Shown: positions 32,102 through 40,868, counted from the stretch's first letter. The stretch is DNA of 41,162 nucleotides from Gammaproteobacteria bacterium (GCA_003134045.1 PLAH01000030.1:15101-56262); one strand, 5' to 3'. Numbers and translations: made by a program. The notes: generated by a model from the sequence alone, not told the origin.

Positions 32102-33499
32102 CTAATTGAGCGCTATCGCACCGCTGCCGCTGCTGCCCCACGCCCATTCGAGCATGTCGCGATAATCGCGCACGTTATCGACATAGCGCACCGGCTCCCA
32201 GCCGCGCGCATAACCATTCTCGGTCTGGGTGTACCAATATTCTTGCTCGAGCAGCGGTAGGTACTCGCGCACGTCTTCCCAGGAGTCGGGGTCACGGCCG
32301 GCTCTCTGCGCGAGTACGCGCGCGTCCTCCAAATGACCGTAGCCGATGTTGTAGGCCGCGAGTGCGAACCAGGTTCTGTCGGGTTCGGGAATGTGAGCGG
32401 GAATCTTCGCGTAGACCAGCCCGAAGTAGCGCGCGCCGCCGAAGATGCTTTGACGCGGATCTGCCGGGTCCGTCACTTTCGCCTCGGTCGCGGTTTTCAT
32501 GGTCAACTGCATCAGGCCGCGGGCGCCGGAGGCGGATGCCGCGCCGGGATTCCATTTCGATTCCTGGTACCCGATGGCAGCCAGCAAGCGCCAGTCCTGG
32601 CTGCTTTGCTCGGCCGCTTCCTCGAACCACTTCTTGTAGAGGGGGAGCCGGCTTTGCAGATGCCGCATGAATCCGCCGGCACCGGCGAATTCCGCATCCT
32701 CGGACCGACCGTAGTACCGTTTGACGATTCCGGCGAGTTCGCCATCGGATTTCATCCGCGAGAAGTAGCGGGCCACCTCACGCAGGAATTCGGCATCGTG
32801 GCTGCTGGCGGCCCATGCCAGCGACTGGATGCCGGGGAAATCGAAAGCGATTCGAAGCTCGGGATGCGCATCGTGGGCCAATGCGAACTCCGTTGAGTCG
32901 GCAATGGTGTAGTCGACGCTGCCGTCGGCAACGGCGCTCAACAAGGCTTGCGAATCGGTACTGGCATTCTCGACCCAGGCGAGTTCCGGGATCGAATCCC
33001 GCGCCGCGGCCAAACTCTTCGCATGGGCGCTGCCCGCTGCGATTTCGAGATCGCCATTGCCGATCTCGGCAAGCGACGCGGGGCGCGGAGCGGCGCGACG
33101 GTAGACCAGATGCTCGCGCACGCGCTGATAGGCGGGTCCGAATTCCACGCCGGCAATCGAATTCACGGGTACTTTCAATCCGGCCGCCGCGAGGTGCGCA
33201 CGGCCGGTGGTGATCGCGCCATAGATTTCCGCGTAGGTGCGAACCGGCGTTATTTTGAGCTTCACGCCCAACTCGTCGGCAAAGCGCCGCGCCAGTTCGT
33301 ACTCGGGCCCCTCCGGCGTATCGTCCGCGCCGACATAGAAGGCAAGCGGACCCGTGCGGGTTACCACTCGCAGTTCGCCGAGGATCAAGATTTGATCGAT
33401 GACGCTGGGCAGCGGAGCGCAATTGCCCAATAGCAGCGCGCCGGTAACTGCGATGCTGATTTTGGACCATTTTGCCCAGAGCTTTGGATGCTTGAACAT
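32102..33499 (-). CDS. mltF: membrane-bound lytic murein transglycosylase F
   Basis: A 465-residue envelope enzyme cleaving the glycan of peptidoglycan to anhydromuropeptides. The N-terminal segment (ISIAVTGALLLGNCAPLP) is a membrane/lipoprotein signal, although Asn before the Cys is atypical for a lipobox. Residues about 40-265 form a periplasmic solute-binding-like domain (GELRVVTRTGP, YEIYG-type region YAEIYGAITTGRAHLAA). The C-terminal SLT domain has catalytic Glu315 in IGYQESKWNP, then SGARGLMQLT and FALAAYNIGYGHLEDAR. ATG 33499 is preceded two codons earlier by GTG 33505. Paired with tadA as in E. coli. Confidence 0.93.
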   Translation of the reverse strand: MFKHPKLWAKWSKISIAVTGALLLGNCAPLPSVIDQILILGELRVVTRTGPLAFYVGADDTPEGPEYELARRFADELGVKLKITPVRTYAEIYGAITTGRAHLAAAGLKVPVNSIAGVEFGPAYQRVREHLVYRRAAPRPASLAEIGNGDLEIAAGSAHAKSLAAARDSIPELAWVENASTDSQALLSAVADGSVDYTIADSTEFALAHDAHPELRIAFDFPGIQSLAWAASSHDAEFLREVARYFSRMKSDGELAGIVKRYYGRSEDAEFAGAGGFMRHLQSRLPLYKKWFEEAAEQSSQDWRLLAAIGYQESKWNPGAASASGARGLMQLTMKTATEAKVTDPADPRQSIFGGARYFGLVYAKIPAHIPEPDRTWFALAAYNIGYGHLEDARVLAQRAGRDPDSWEDVREYLPLLEQEYWYTQTENGYARGWEPVRYVDNVRDYRDMLEWAWGSSGSGAIALN

Positions 33500-33661
33500 A
33501 CGCACGGTCGTTGGCTACTGTTGAGTCCGTGAGGCGGGGCGGCCATTAGTTGTTGAGACGAGCCCGTTGCCGATGCGCTAGAATAATCCTTTATTGGCCC
33601 GAACGGACTCTTGACAAATGCGTATTTATTGGATTGCAGTCGCACGTCACGGAAGCGTGAT

Positions 33662-33678
33662 CGCGTTAAGTTAACGCG
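33662..33678. promoter_or_regulatory. palindrome upstream of tRNA-Ser
   Basis: CGCGTTAA-G-TTAACGCG is a perfect 17-bp palindrome ending 16 bp before the tRNA; the string TTAAGTTAACG occurs in it and again at 33685-33695, touching the first tRNA base. A TTGACA box lies at 33611-33616. It may be a factor site or processing signal for the tRNA; function is inference. Confidence 0.4.
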
Positions 33679-33694
33679 GGGGCCTTAAGTTAAC

Positions 33695-33787
33695 GGAGAG
33701 GTACCGAAGTGGTCATAACGGCGCCGACTCGAAATCGGATGGTCGGGTAATTCCGGCACGTGAGTTCGAATCTCACCCTCTCCGCCA
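33695..33787 (+). tRNA. tRNA-Ser (anticodon CGA)
   Basis: The acceptor stem pairs GGAGAGG (33695-33701) with CCTCTCC (33777-33783), discriminator G and encoded CCA (33785-33787). The anticodon loop CTCGAAA (33728-33734) gives CGA, reading UCG. A long variable arm and the T-arm GTTCGAATC are present, as required for a class II serine tRNA. Confidence 0.96.
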
Positions 33788-33893
33788 GTCTCGATATAAA
33801 GGCTTATTGGCCTTGATCAGTCAGTCTTGACGGCAACGAAGCGAAGATAACGCCCGCAGGGCGGCCCCGCAGGGGTGAGCGCGAAGCGCGAAT

Positions 33894-33912
33894 AATCTCA
33901 CCCTCTCCGCCA
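33894..33912 (+). repeat. 19-bp duplicate of the tRNA-Ser 3' end (attachment-site remnant)
   Basis: The 19 bases AATCTCACCCTCTCCGCCA are identical to 33769-33787, the 3' end of the tRNA gene including CCA, 125 bp further on and on the same strand. Between them lie three compact hairpins (GCCC-GCA-GGGC, CCCC-GCA-GGGG, GCGC-GAA-GCGC; 33852-33890). A direct repeat of a tRNA 3' end is the standard mark of tyrosine-integrase insertion. Confidence 0.8.
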
Positions 33913-34013
33913 TTTTAAACGCAACTGCTTGAAACGCTTGGGACTCTAGAATTTAAAGCCTCTTCGCTTAACCCACTGGTACACCGCGGATTCATCGTTC
34001 GTGAAAAGGAATT

Positions 34014-34661
34014 TTACGAAAGGGAATATCGAAGTTTAACGCCGATCTTCTGTTCCAGCTCTGATAGCGTTAATCCGTCCGCGAGTTCAACTACGCGACA
34101 TTCCTTGCGAATGATTTCGAATATAGCCATATCTGTATAAATTCGCGACACGCACCCGATGCCGGTTAGTGGGTAGCTGCAATGCCGAACCAACTTACTC
34201 TCTCCAGCCTTGGTCATGAGTTCCATCATGACGAAAAGCTTCTTCGCGCCGATTGCCAGATCCATCGCCCCGCCAACCGCCGGGACCGAATCATTTCCGC
34301 CGGTGTGCCAATTGGCCAGATCCCCTTCAATAGACACTTGAAATGCGCCGAGCACGGAAAAGTCCAAATGCCCGCCCCGCATCATCGCGAAGGAATCCGC
34401 TTGATGGAAATAACATCCGCCAGGCAGCAAGGTGACCGGCTGTTTGCCCGCATTAATCAACTCTGGGTCTTCGTCGTCCCTCGCAGGCTTCGGACCCATC
34501 CCCAATAGGCCGTTCTCGCTTTGCAGAAGAACTTCCTTATCTTGACCGAAGAAATTCGCGACAAGAGTTGGTAGCCCTATGCCCAGATTGACGTATGCGC
34601 CTTCGGGAATGTCCTTCGCGACGCGCGCCGCCATCTGGTCCCGGGTCCATTTCCTAAGCAC
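34014..34661 (-). CDS. 3-oxoadipate (3-oxoacid) CoA-transferase, subunit B
   Basis: A 215-residue subunit of the enzyme moving CoA from succinyl-CoA to 3-oxoadipate. The family motifs are YVNLGIGLPTLVANF, the catalytic Glu in SENGLLGMGP, FSVLGAFQVSIEGDLANW, GAMDLAIGAKK, and CVSRIYTDMAIFEI at the end. The GTG at 34661 is chosen because GAGGAGG lies 7 bp before it; it overlaps subunit A's stop by 8 bp. An upstream in-frame ATG at 34682 is less likely. It is the last gene of the hydroxyquinol operon; about 100 bp separate it from the tRNA-Ser repeat. Confidence 0.9.
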   Translation of the reverse strand: MLRKWTRDQMAARVAKDIPEGAYVNLGIGLPTLVANFFGQDKEVLLQSENGLLGMGPKPARDDEDPELINAGKQPVTLLPGGCYFHQADSFAMMRGGHLDFSVLGAFQVSIEGDLANWHTGGNDSVPAVGGAMDLAIGAKKLFVMMELMTKAGESKLVRHCSYPLTGIGCVSRIYTDMAIFEIIRKECRVVELADGLTLSELEQKIGVKLRYSLS

Positions 34662-35355
34662 CGGCCTGCCTCCTCGGCTCATTATCTCGTTCCACTCCGG
34701 TTGAAACGATGCGTTGAACGAATATCCCGGCGGTGACAATCTGCTCGGGATCCAATTTGCCCAACTCCACGATGCTGCTGACTTGCGCGATCGTGCACTT
34801 CGCGGCCGTTGCCATAATCGGACCAAAATTCCTGGCCGTTTTTCTGTAGATCAAATTTCCCCAGCGATCGCCTTTAAATGCCTTGATCAAAGCGAAATCA
34901 GCGTGTATCGGCGATTCGAATACGTAGTCGCGGCCATCGATCCGGCGGGTCTCCTTGCCCTGCGCCAACAGCGTGCCGAAACCCGTAGGCGTGAAGATGC
35001 CGCCAAGCCCGGCGCCCGCGGCATGGATGCGTGCCGCAAGATTCCCCTGAGGAACCAGCTCAAGCTCGATCGCGCCTGAACGGTACAGGTTGTCGAAGTG
35101 ATGAGAATCGGACTGCCTTGGAAAGGAGCAGATAATTTTTCGCACCCTTCGGTGCTTCATCAACGCCGCGAGTCCAGTCTCCCCGTTTCCGGCGTTGTTA
35201 CTGATGATGGTTAAGTCCGTGGCGCCGCGGTCGATCAATAAGTCAATCAATTGATCCGGCATGCCTGCCGACCCGAATCCGCCGATCATGACGCAAGATC
35301 CGTCGACGATATCTATTACCGCCTGTTCGGGCGATTGTATTTCCTTATCGATCAT
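34654..35355 (-). CDS. 3-oxoadipate (3-oxoacid) CoA-transferase, subunit A
   Basis: A 233-residue partner of subunit B. Motifs: VMIGGFGSAGMPDQLIDLLI, the NNAGNGETGLAAL segment, ELVPQGNLAARIHAAGAGLGG, IFTPTGFGTLLAQGKE and FALIKAFKGDRWGNL. In this operon it is expected to handle 3-oxoadipate made by maleylacetate reductase, like PcaI/CatI. Its ATG lies inside the end of the dioxygenase gene (11-bp overlap ATGATCGATAA), so translation is coupled. No thiolase gene to cleave 3-oxoadipyl-CoA follows here. Confidence 0.9.
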   Translation of the reverse strand: MIDKEIQSPEQAVIDIVDGSCVMIGGFGSAGMPDQLIDLLIDRGATDLTIISNNAGNGETGLAALMKHRRVRKIICSFPRQSDSHHFDNLYRSGAIELELVPQGNLAARIHAAGAGLGGIFTPTGFGTLLAQGKETRRIDGRDYVFESPIHADFALIKAFKGDRWGNLIYRKTARNFGPIMATAAKCTIAQVSSIVELGKLDPEQIVTAGIFVQRIVSTGVERDNEPRRQAGA

Positions 35356-36259
35356 GCGCGTCGTTCACGACTTCCGTCAAACCGGCCTCCTCCAAACACA
35401 CTGACTTATTCATAACGAAGTCAAATCGTAGGATGTAGAAGTTTTCAACGCTTTCCTTGCCATCGGGGGTCGGGCCGGGCGGATACTCATCCCAATGCGT
35501 AATCAGGGATGAACGAACTCCGAACACCACATCTGAATCCAGATATTGGTCGCCGTCGCGAAACACATGGGTAATCAATCGTTCGAAGCCCGGCGCTTCG
35601 ATTTTGAAGTGCATATGTGCCGGCCGCCATGGCTGCCGACCAGTGGCTTTCAGCATCCTGCCGACGGGTCCATCTGATGGGATCGGATAGGCCTCGGCCA
35701 AAACGGATTTGAAATATACGCGCCCCATATCGTCCGCGCGCAACACGCCCCGCGCGCGGTGCGCGGCATTGTCTTTATATTGCACGTCATATAAACCCTC
35801 CGCATCCGACTGCCACACCTCTACCGTTGCTGCTGCCACCGGGCTGCCGTCTCTATCCTTGATCGTGGCCTGAACGAAGCATGGGCGGCCCACAGCGCCG
35901 TTGGCGATGTCCTGGCCAAGTGCGTATCGCGGCGCGTCAGCGACGTGGAAGGGCCCGAGGACCGTGGCTTCCGTACAACCAGCCGGCTTGCGGTTGTTTT
36001 GCGCGACTACCAGCATCGAGAGGCCCAAAGTGTCAGACAGCAAGACGAACTCCTGCCGCTTTGCATCGCACATGTGCCCCGTCTCAGTCAGGAACTGGAT
36101 ACCCTGTAGCCATTCCTCCTCAGTAAGCCGCACCTCACGCGCAAATGCATGAAGATGACTGATCAACGAGGTCATTATCTGTTTGAGCCTTCGATCCGGC
36201 GCATTCGCCATACGATCAAGCACTTCTTGAGTTATGGTGTACTCGTCGATATTTCTCAT
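35345..36259 (-). CDS. hydroxyquinol 1,2-dioxygenase (intradiol)
   Basis: A 304-residue Fe(III) dioxygenase that opens 1,2,4-trihydroxybenzene between the hydroxyls to give maleylacetate. The N-terminal helical dimerisation domain (Dioxygenase_N, about 20-95) precedes the catalytic beta-sandwich. Fe ligands Tyr157 (EGLYDVQ), Tyr191 (AYPIPSDGPVG), His215 and His217 (RPAHMHFKI) are all present. The combination GFERLITHVFRDGDQYLDSDVVFGVRS, split here as GFERLITHVF and DGDQYLDSDVVFGV, is closest to hydroxyquinol rather than catechol or chlorocatechol enzymes, and the adjacent maleylacetate reductase supports it. Located between the reductase (27-bp gap) and CoA-transferase A (11-bp overlap). Confidence 0.92.
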   Translation of the reverse strand: MRNIDEYTITQEVLDRMANAPDRRLKQIMTSLISHLHAFAREVRLTEEEWLQGIQFLTETGHMCDAKRQEFVLLSDTLGLSMLVVAQNNRKPAGCTEATVLGPFHVADAPRYALGQDIANGAVGRPCFVQATIKDRDGSPVAAATVEVWQSDAEGLYDVQYKDNAAHRARGVLRADDMGRVYFKSVLAEAYPIPSDGPVGRMLKATGRQPWRPAHMHFKIEAPGFERLITHVFRDGDQYLDSDVVFGVRSSLITHWDEYPPGPTPDGKESVENFYILRFDFVMNKSVCLEEAGLTEVVNDAHDR

Positions 36260-36286
36260 GGTGTGTTCTGATCGCTCATGTAGTCT

Positions 36287-37354
36287 TTACCAAAGCGGTG
36301 GCGCGCCTTCCCACGCGCGCTGCAGCAATGCCCGGATATTCGCGCGCTCGACAGGCTCTGGATTCCAGTACGGATTTTGCAAGGCGATGTCCGCCGCTCT
36401 ATCGAGATCCGACTCCGCCATGCCGAGATCACGGAGCGCAGTCGGTGCTCCGTTTGAGCGAGCCATGTCGAAAAACGCACGCGGTGCGTTGTCGCTCCGC
36501 AGGGCCCGTTGCATTCTGGAGAGCGCGTCGGGGATCGCAGGGCCGTTGTAGGCGAGTGCGTGCGGTAAAATAACCGTGTGCACCTCGGCATGGGGCAGAT
36601 TGAAACTTCCGCCCAGCGTATGGCAGAGCTTGTGGTGCAATGACATGCCGACGTTGCCGAGCACCGTTCCGCATAACCAGGCTCCGTACAACGCGTCACA
36701 GCGAGCATCGATATCGCCGAGATTGCGCTTCAAGATCGGCAGCGCTGCAGCGATCGCTCGAATCCCTTCCTCCGCCATCAGGTCCATGACCGGATTGCCA
36801 TCCTTTGCGTACAAGCCTTCCGCCGCATGGGCCATGGCGTTCATGCCACTGGTGACGGTAAATTCAAGTGGCAGTGTAAGTGTCAATTCGGGGTCATATA
36901 TCACTGTGCGCGGCAGCACCCGGACATCTTTGCCGGTGCGTTTCAAGCCGCCTTCAGTAATGCCAAAAATAGGTGTCATTTCCGAGCCGGCGTATGTCGT
37001 GGGAATCGCGAGTATCGGTAGACCGGACTCGAGCGCAATCGCCTTGCCGAGTCCCGTGGTCGATCCTCCACCTATTGCGACCGCGCAGTCGGCGCCCAAC
37101 CGCCTCGCGACGACCCTGGCCTCTTGAGCGGTTTCGATTGGGACGTGCATTTCCGCCTTGGCGAAGACGCCGACGGCCTGTGCGCCCAGGAGAGCGGCGA
37201 CTCTCTCCCCCTCATCAAGCTGCCTGGCGGTGCATAATACGAGCGCTTTCGTCGCTTTTAGTGCCGTGATTTCCTGCGGGAGTTTGGCCAGGGAGCCTGC
37301 GCCGAAAACAACTCTCGATGCAGCGCTGTTGTAGGTAAAGGAGTTATCGCGCAT
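36287..37354 (-). CDS. maleylacetate reductase
   Basis: A 355-residue iron-alcohol-dehydrogenase-like enzyme reducing maleylacetate to 3-oxoadipate with NAD(P)H. The nucleotide site is VAIGGGSTTGLGKAIAL; other hallmarks are AIPTTYAGSEMTPIFG, the GMNAMAHAAEGLYA helix, and HHKLCHTLGGSFNLPHAEVHTVILPH, split as HHKLCHTLGG and LPHAEVHTVILPH, carrying the conserved His residues. The start ATG 37354 overlaps the aldehyde dehydrogenase stop by 11 bp (ATGCGCGATAA); an upstream start at 37381 would extend further into that gene and is unnecessary. It performs the second step of the hydroxyquinol pathway. Confidence 0.93.
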   Translation of the reverse strand: MRDNSFTYNSAASRVVFGAGSLAKLPQEITALKATKALVLCTARQLDEGERVAALLGAQAVGVFAKAEMHVPIETAQEARVVARRLGADCAVAIGGGSTTGLGKAIALESGLPILAIPTTYAGSEMTPIFGITEGGLKRTGKDVRVLPRTVIYDPELTLTLPLEFTVTSGMNAMAHAAEGLYAKDGNPVMDLMAEEGIRAIAAALPILKRNLGDIDARCDALYGAWLCGTVLGNVGMSLHHKLCHTLGGSFNLPHAEVHTVILPHALAYNGPAIPDALSRMQRALRSDNAPRAFFDMARSNGAPTALRDLGMAESDLDRAADIALQNPYWNPEPVERANIRALLQRAWEGAPPLW

Positions 37355-38870
37355 ACCACGGGGCGATCTTCGCATCCACATTGACCCACACGGATTTCAC
37401 CTGGGTGTATTCGCGCATGACCTCGAAGCCCATTTCGCGCCCATAGCCGGATTGACCGACGCCGCCGAACGGCGACGCCGGGTGCACTCGCTTGTAACTA
37501 TTCAGCCAGACCATGCCACTCTTCAACTCGCGGGCGAACAAATGGGCTCTCGCCAGATCGCGCGTCCAAAGTCCCGCTCCCAGTCCATATTCGGTGCTGT
37601 TCGCGATTTGCAGGGCTTCCTCATCGCTCGAGAATGTCAGAACGGTCACAAAGGGTCCGAATACCTCCTCTTGCGCGATGCGGTCTTTGAACGATCTTGC
37701 CCGCACAATCGTTGGCTCGACATAAAAGCCGGCGGCCAGCGAAGCATCAGAAGGCGCTTTTCCTCCGCTCAAGATACTGCCTCCCTGCTCACTGGCAATC
37801 GCGGCATAACCTAGAACGCGATCCCGATGTAGCATGCTGGTCAAGGGGCCCATCTCGGTTGTCGGATCGAGCGGGTTTCCCAAGCGAATGGATTTGGCCA
37901 GCGCGGTGAAGCGCTCTAAGAACTCATCGGCAATCCTCTCGTGCAACATCAGGCGTGAACCTGCTATGCAAGCTTGTCCTTGATTGTGAAAAATGGCCCA
38001 AGCGGAACCGTTGACCGCGGCCGAAAGGTTGGCATCTTCGAACACAATGTTCGCGCCTTTGCCGCCCAACTCGAGATGAACTTTCTTGAGATTGCCCGCA
38101 GAAGCCTGCACGATTCGGCGACCTGTCGCGGTCGAGCCGGTGAACGAGATTTTGGCGATATCTGGATGTTCCGCCATGTATTGTCCGGCGACAGATCCAA
38201 GGCCCGGCAGCACATTGACGACGCCATTCGGTATACCCGCTTCAGCCATCAATTCAGCAATACGCAGTGATGACAGCGGAGTGATCTCGGCTGGCTTCAT
38301 GACCACACAGTTGCCGGCGGCAAGTGCGGGCCCAAGCTTCCAACTGGTAAACATCAGAGGAAAGTTCCACGGTACCACTTGTCCGACCACGCCGAGCGCT
38401 TCGCGAGACGTATAATTCAGGAACCCCGCGTCCACAGGAATAGTGGCCCCCTCGAGCTTATCTGCCATACCGCCAAAGTAGCGGAAACACAGTGCGGTTC
38501 GCGGGACATCTAAAGCGCGGGAGTCACGCAGTGGATGGCCCGTGTCGAGAGACTCCAGGCGCGCCAGTTCTTCGGCGTTCGCTTCGATGAGGTCCGCCAA
38601 GCGCAGCAAGATGCGACCCCGATCGCTTGCACTGGCGTGAGACCAGGCTGGGAAGGCAGCATGTGCCGCCGCGACAGCAGCGTCGACGTCCGCTCTTCCC
38701 GCCATGGAGACCTCGGCAATCGCGGTGTTGTCGTGCGGATTTACCGTGGTCAACGTTTCTCCGCTTTGCGCATCCACAAACTTACCGTCGACAAACAGCT
38801 GGTGTCGAATCGGGGATCGTAGACCGGCTCTTTTCCGCACATCGTCAACTCTCGAAGCATGATCGTTCAT
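37344..38870 (-). CDS. NAD-dependent aldehyde dehydrogenase, first gene of the hydroxyquinol operon
   Basis: A 508-residue ALDH-superfamily enzyme, complete: VVPWNFPLMF (N169), FTGSTATGRR, catalytic base Glu267 (LELGGKGANIVF) and nucleophile Cys301 (NQGQACIAGSR), then EEVFGPFVTVLTF. Overall it resembles betaine-aldehyde/aromatic-aldehyde types. The aldehyde is unknown; its place at the head of the operon suggests that the pathway starts from an aldehyde precursor, such as an aromatic aldehyde later converted to hydroxyquinol (inference). A -10-like TATACT (minus strand, 38904-38909) lies 34 bp before ATG 38870 with no good -35, as expected for a LysR-activated promoter. Confidence 0.9.
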   Translation of the reverse strand: MNDHASRVDDVRKRAGLRSPIRHQLFVDGKFVDAQSGETLTTVNPHDNTAIAEVSMAGRADVDAAVAAAHAAFPAWSHASASDRGRILLRLADLIEANAEELARLESLDTGHPLRDSRALDVPRTALCFRYFGGMADKLEGATIPVDAGFLNYTSREALGVVGQVVPWNFPLMFTSWKLGPALAAGNCVVMKPAEITPLSSLRIAELMAEAGIPNGVVNVLPGLGSVAGQYMAEHPDIAKISFTGSTATGRRIVQASAGNLKKVHLELGGKGANIVFEDANLSAAVNGSAWAIFHNQGQACIAGSRLMLHERIADEFLERFTALAKSIRLGNPLDPTTEMGPLTSMLHRDRVLGYAAIASEQGGSILSGGKAPSDASLAAGFYVEPTIVRARSFKDRIAQEEVFGPFVTVLTFSSDEEALQIANSTEYGLGAGLWTRDLARAHLFARELKSGMVWLNSYKRVHPASPFGGVGQSGYGREMGFEVMREYTQVKSVWVNVDAKIAPWYAR

Positions 38871-39408
38871 TTCGCTGCTGCTGTCCTATTGCTGCTTTAC
38901 CAAAGTATAACGTGGTGAAAATGGTCATTGTTCGTGATACGCAAATACAGAGGTTGAGTCACTCGCTAGCGCGGCTGTTGAGGAATCGCCCCGATGTCTG
39001 CAACACGCGCAAGTCGTCCCTGACGGCTTCCACCGCTGTACCGGCGCGGTTCGCCCGGAAGTCGACGCGATTGCACCTTGATGGGGAAAGACAGTATTTA
39101 TGGATTGCGCACAATGACACAGGGCGCAGTCATTGATGCGATCTCGACGCTCAGCGGGACGCTCCGACCCCGCCGCCTTCAATGGCGGAAGTGAGGGATC
39201 GGAGTCGAGAGTTCACATTGGAGCTACGCCGTGACCGGTTTGGGGAGGCGGGAGTGGCGATGGCCACAGGTCCCGAATGCGCGCGGCATTTCGATAACGG
39301 CCTGGGCACTAAAAGGGCCTCTGGCGACCTTGAGTTTGTACCGCCGGGCGGTATAGGGTGGGCTACGCGTTCATTATTCGCGAAAAGCAAATTAAGGGAG
39401 GGCTGGCC
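38871..39408. promoter_or_regulatory. divergent control region of the hydroxyquinol operon and its LysR regulator
   Basis: No gene is recognisable in this 538-bp stretch. Near the operon it holds the TATACT box, GTAT/ATAC ends at 38905-38941 and TTG...CAA half-sites around 38928-38945, a plausible LysR binding zone. Near the regulator, GGGAGG precedes ATG 39409. The length is generous for a LysR divergent promoter, so a lost small gene is possible. Confidence 0.45.
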
Positions 39409-40359
39409 ATGGATAGATTTTTGTGCATCGAGGCGTTCGTACGCGTCGCCGAAACCCAGAGTTTCGCCACTGCGGCGCGCCAGCTAGGCGTGACGCCCTC
39501 GGTGATTACCAGCCGTATCAAGCAGTTGGAAAAACACGTGCAGGTGGCGCTCTTTCATCGCTCGACACGCAAGGTGGCACTTTCAGAAACCGCCAAGGAG
39601 TTTTTCGAGGAATGTGTGGCCCTTTTGGCTCAGGTTGATTCACTCACTGATCGAATGCGCCAAACTCAAGACACACCAATGGGATCGCTGTGCCTGCAAG
39701 TGTTGCCAGGCTTCGCGTTGGGTCCATTCGCGCGCGCATTGAGAGAATTTAGTCTCGAGTATCCTCATATCAGCTTGGACGTTACGGTCAGCGATCAGAC
39801 TTTGAATCCAATCGATGAGGGATACGACGTGGCGCTCCAAATATTTCCGCCCGGTGCGGAAGTTCTGATCGAGCGACGTCTATTCACCGTCCGACGGGTG
39901 TTCTGCGCGTCCCCGCAGTACCTGAAGGCGCGCGGAGTGCCCATGCGACCGACTGAACTGCTGAAGCATGATATCTGTCTCTACTCGGCGTACCCCACCC
40001 GCAACAGATGGGTATTCCACCGAGGTGATGAAGAAGTTTCGATCGAGTTGCCAGCCCGGGTGCAAAGCAACTCCGTGCATTTGCTTCGCGATTTAGCACG
40101 CATCGGGGGTGGCATTACCTGCCTGCCGACACTGGTGTGCAGCGAAGATCTGGTCAGCGGCGCTCTGACTCCCCTGTTGACAGACTATGAGCTGCCGGCC
40201 CTGGAGCTGCTGGCAATCTACCCAGTAACCCATCGTGGTACCGTCAAGGTCAAATTATTCGTGGAATTCATTCGAAAACGCTTCTCTGGCCTGCCTGAGT
40301 GGGACCGCGCGTTGCAAACCGTTGCCGGGTTTGCGCCGAAGGCCGAGGTCAATAACTAG
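39409..40359 (+). CDS. LysR-family transcriptional regulator of the hydroxyquinol operon
   Basis: A 316-residue regulator. HTH at the N-terminus: FVRVAETQSFATAARQLGVTPSVITSRIKQLEKHVQVALFHRSTRK. The effector domain begins GSLCLQVLPGFALG and continues through FSLEYPHISLDVTVSD and GYDVALQIFPP. The ATG at 39409 has GGGAGG at good spacing. It is divergent from the aldehyde dehydrogenase/maleylacetate reductase/dioxygenase operon, so control of that operon in response to a pathway intermediate is the likely role. Its stop shares CTAG with the stop of the convergent membrane-protein gene. Confidence 0.9.
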   Translation: MDRFLCIEAFVRVAETQSFATAARQLGVTPSVITSRIKQLEKHVQVALFHRSTRKVALSETAKEFFEECVALLAQVDSLTDRMRQTQDTPMGSLCLQVLPGFALGPFARALREFSLEYPHISLDVTVSDQTLNPIDEGYDVALQIFPPGAEVLIERRLFTVRRVFCASPQYLKARGVPMRPTELLKHDICLYSAYPTRNRWVFHRGDEEVSIELPARVQSNSVHLLRDLARIGGGITCLPTLVCSEDLVSGALTPLLTDYELPALELLAIYPVTHRGTVKVKLFVEFIRKRFSGLPEWDRALQTVAGFAPKAEVNN

Positions 40360-40805
40360 TGGGTTGGAAACAGCGGTCGCCACCAAGGCGTCGTGGCAAT
40401 GATAATGAGAAGAGTCTGTCCATAAAGCAGCACGCTGCGTCGGTGCTTTGCGGCATCGCTGCGGCCGCGCCTGACAATCACGGTGGACACGTGCACGTCT
40501 ATAAATGCAACGGTCATGATCAGCCCGTGATAAACGCCAAAAAAAAGCAGATCTGAACCTGCTGGCAGCCCCTTCGCGACATTGAGTGCTACGTTGGTCA
40601 GCGGGCTAAACACCAGGTAAAGCGACGCCCCCATCAGGAATTGAACATCAACAGCCAGGCCGAACAGTTTTCCGCAGTACGAAACGCTGCCCGCCCACGG
40701 AAGGCCCTGTACCAAACCGCGCACCGCCGTGCAAATCGCCGCAATACCCGCAAGCAGTACCACCCATCGCCACCAAGCATGTGCAATCAACAAATAGTCG
40801 TACAT
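40356..40805 (-). CDS. four-helix membrane protein of unknown function
   Basis: A 149-residue protein with four predicted helices: HAWWRWVVLLAGIAAICTAV, GLAVDVQFLMGASLYLVF, GVYHGLIMTVAFIDVHVSTVIV and SVLLYGQTLLIIIATTPWW. His and Trp residues at helix ends (IAHAWWRW, YHGL, DVHV) recall small cytochrome-b-like membrane proteins, but I see no certain haem-binding pair. AGGCG lies before ATG 40805. A Dabb-domain gene lies upstream on the same strand, 63 bp away; both may form an operon entering from beyond the window. Confidence 0.65.
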   Translation of the reverse strand: MYDYLLIAHAWWRWVVLLAGIAAICTAVRGLVQGLPWAGSVSYCGKLFGLAVDVQFLMGASLYLVFSPLTNVALNVAKGLPAGSDLLFFGVYHGLIMTVAFIDVHVSTVIVRRGRSDAAKHRRSVLLYGQTLLIIIATTPWWRPLFPTH

Positions 40806-40868
40806 TGGTTTCGCCTGACTAAAAATTCCACTCGACCGTCGAGCGGACGCGCAATCCCGGGGGCACTG

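Noticed and set aside
33841..33892. Three consecutive GC-rich mini-hairpins as a CRISPR or REP array
   Set aside because: The units differ in sequence and occur once each; no spaced identical repeats, so not CRISPR. They are better seen as part of the tRNA-Ser attachment scar.
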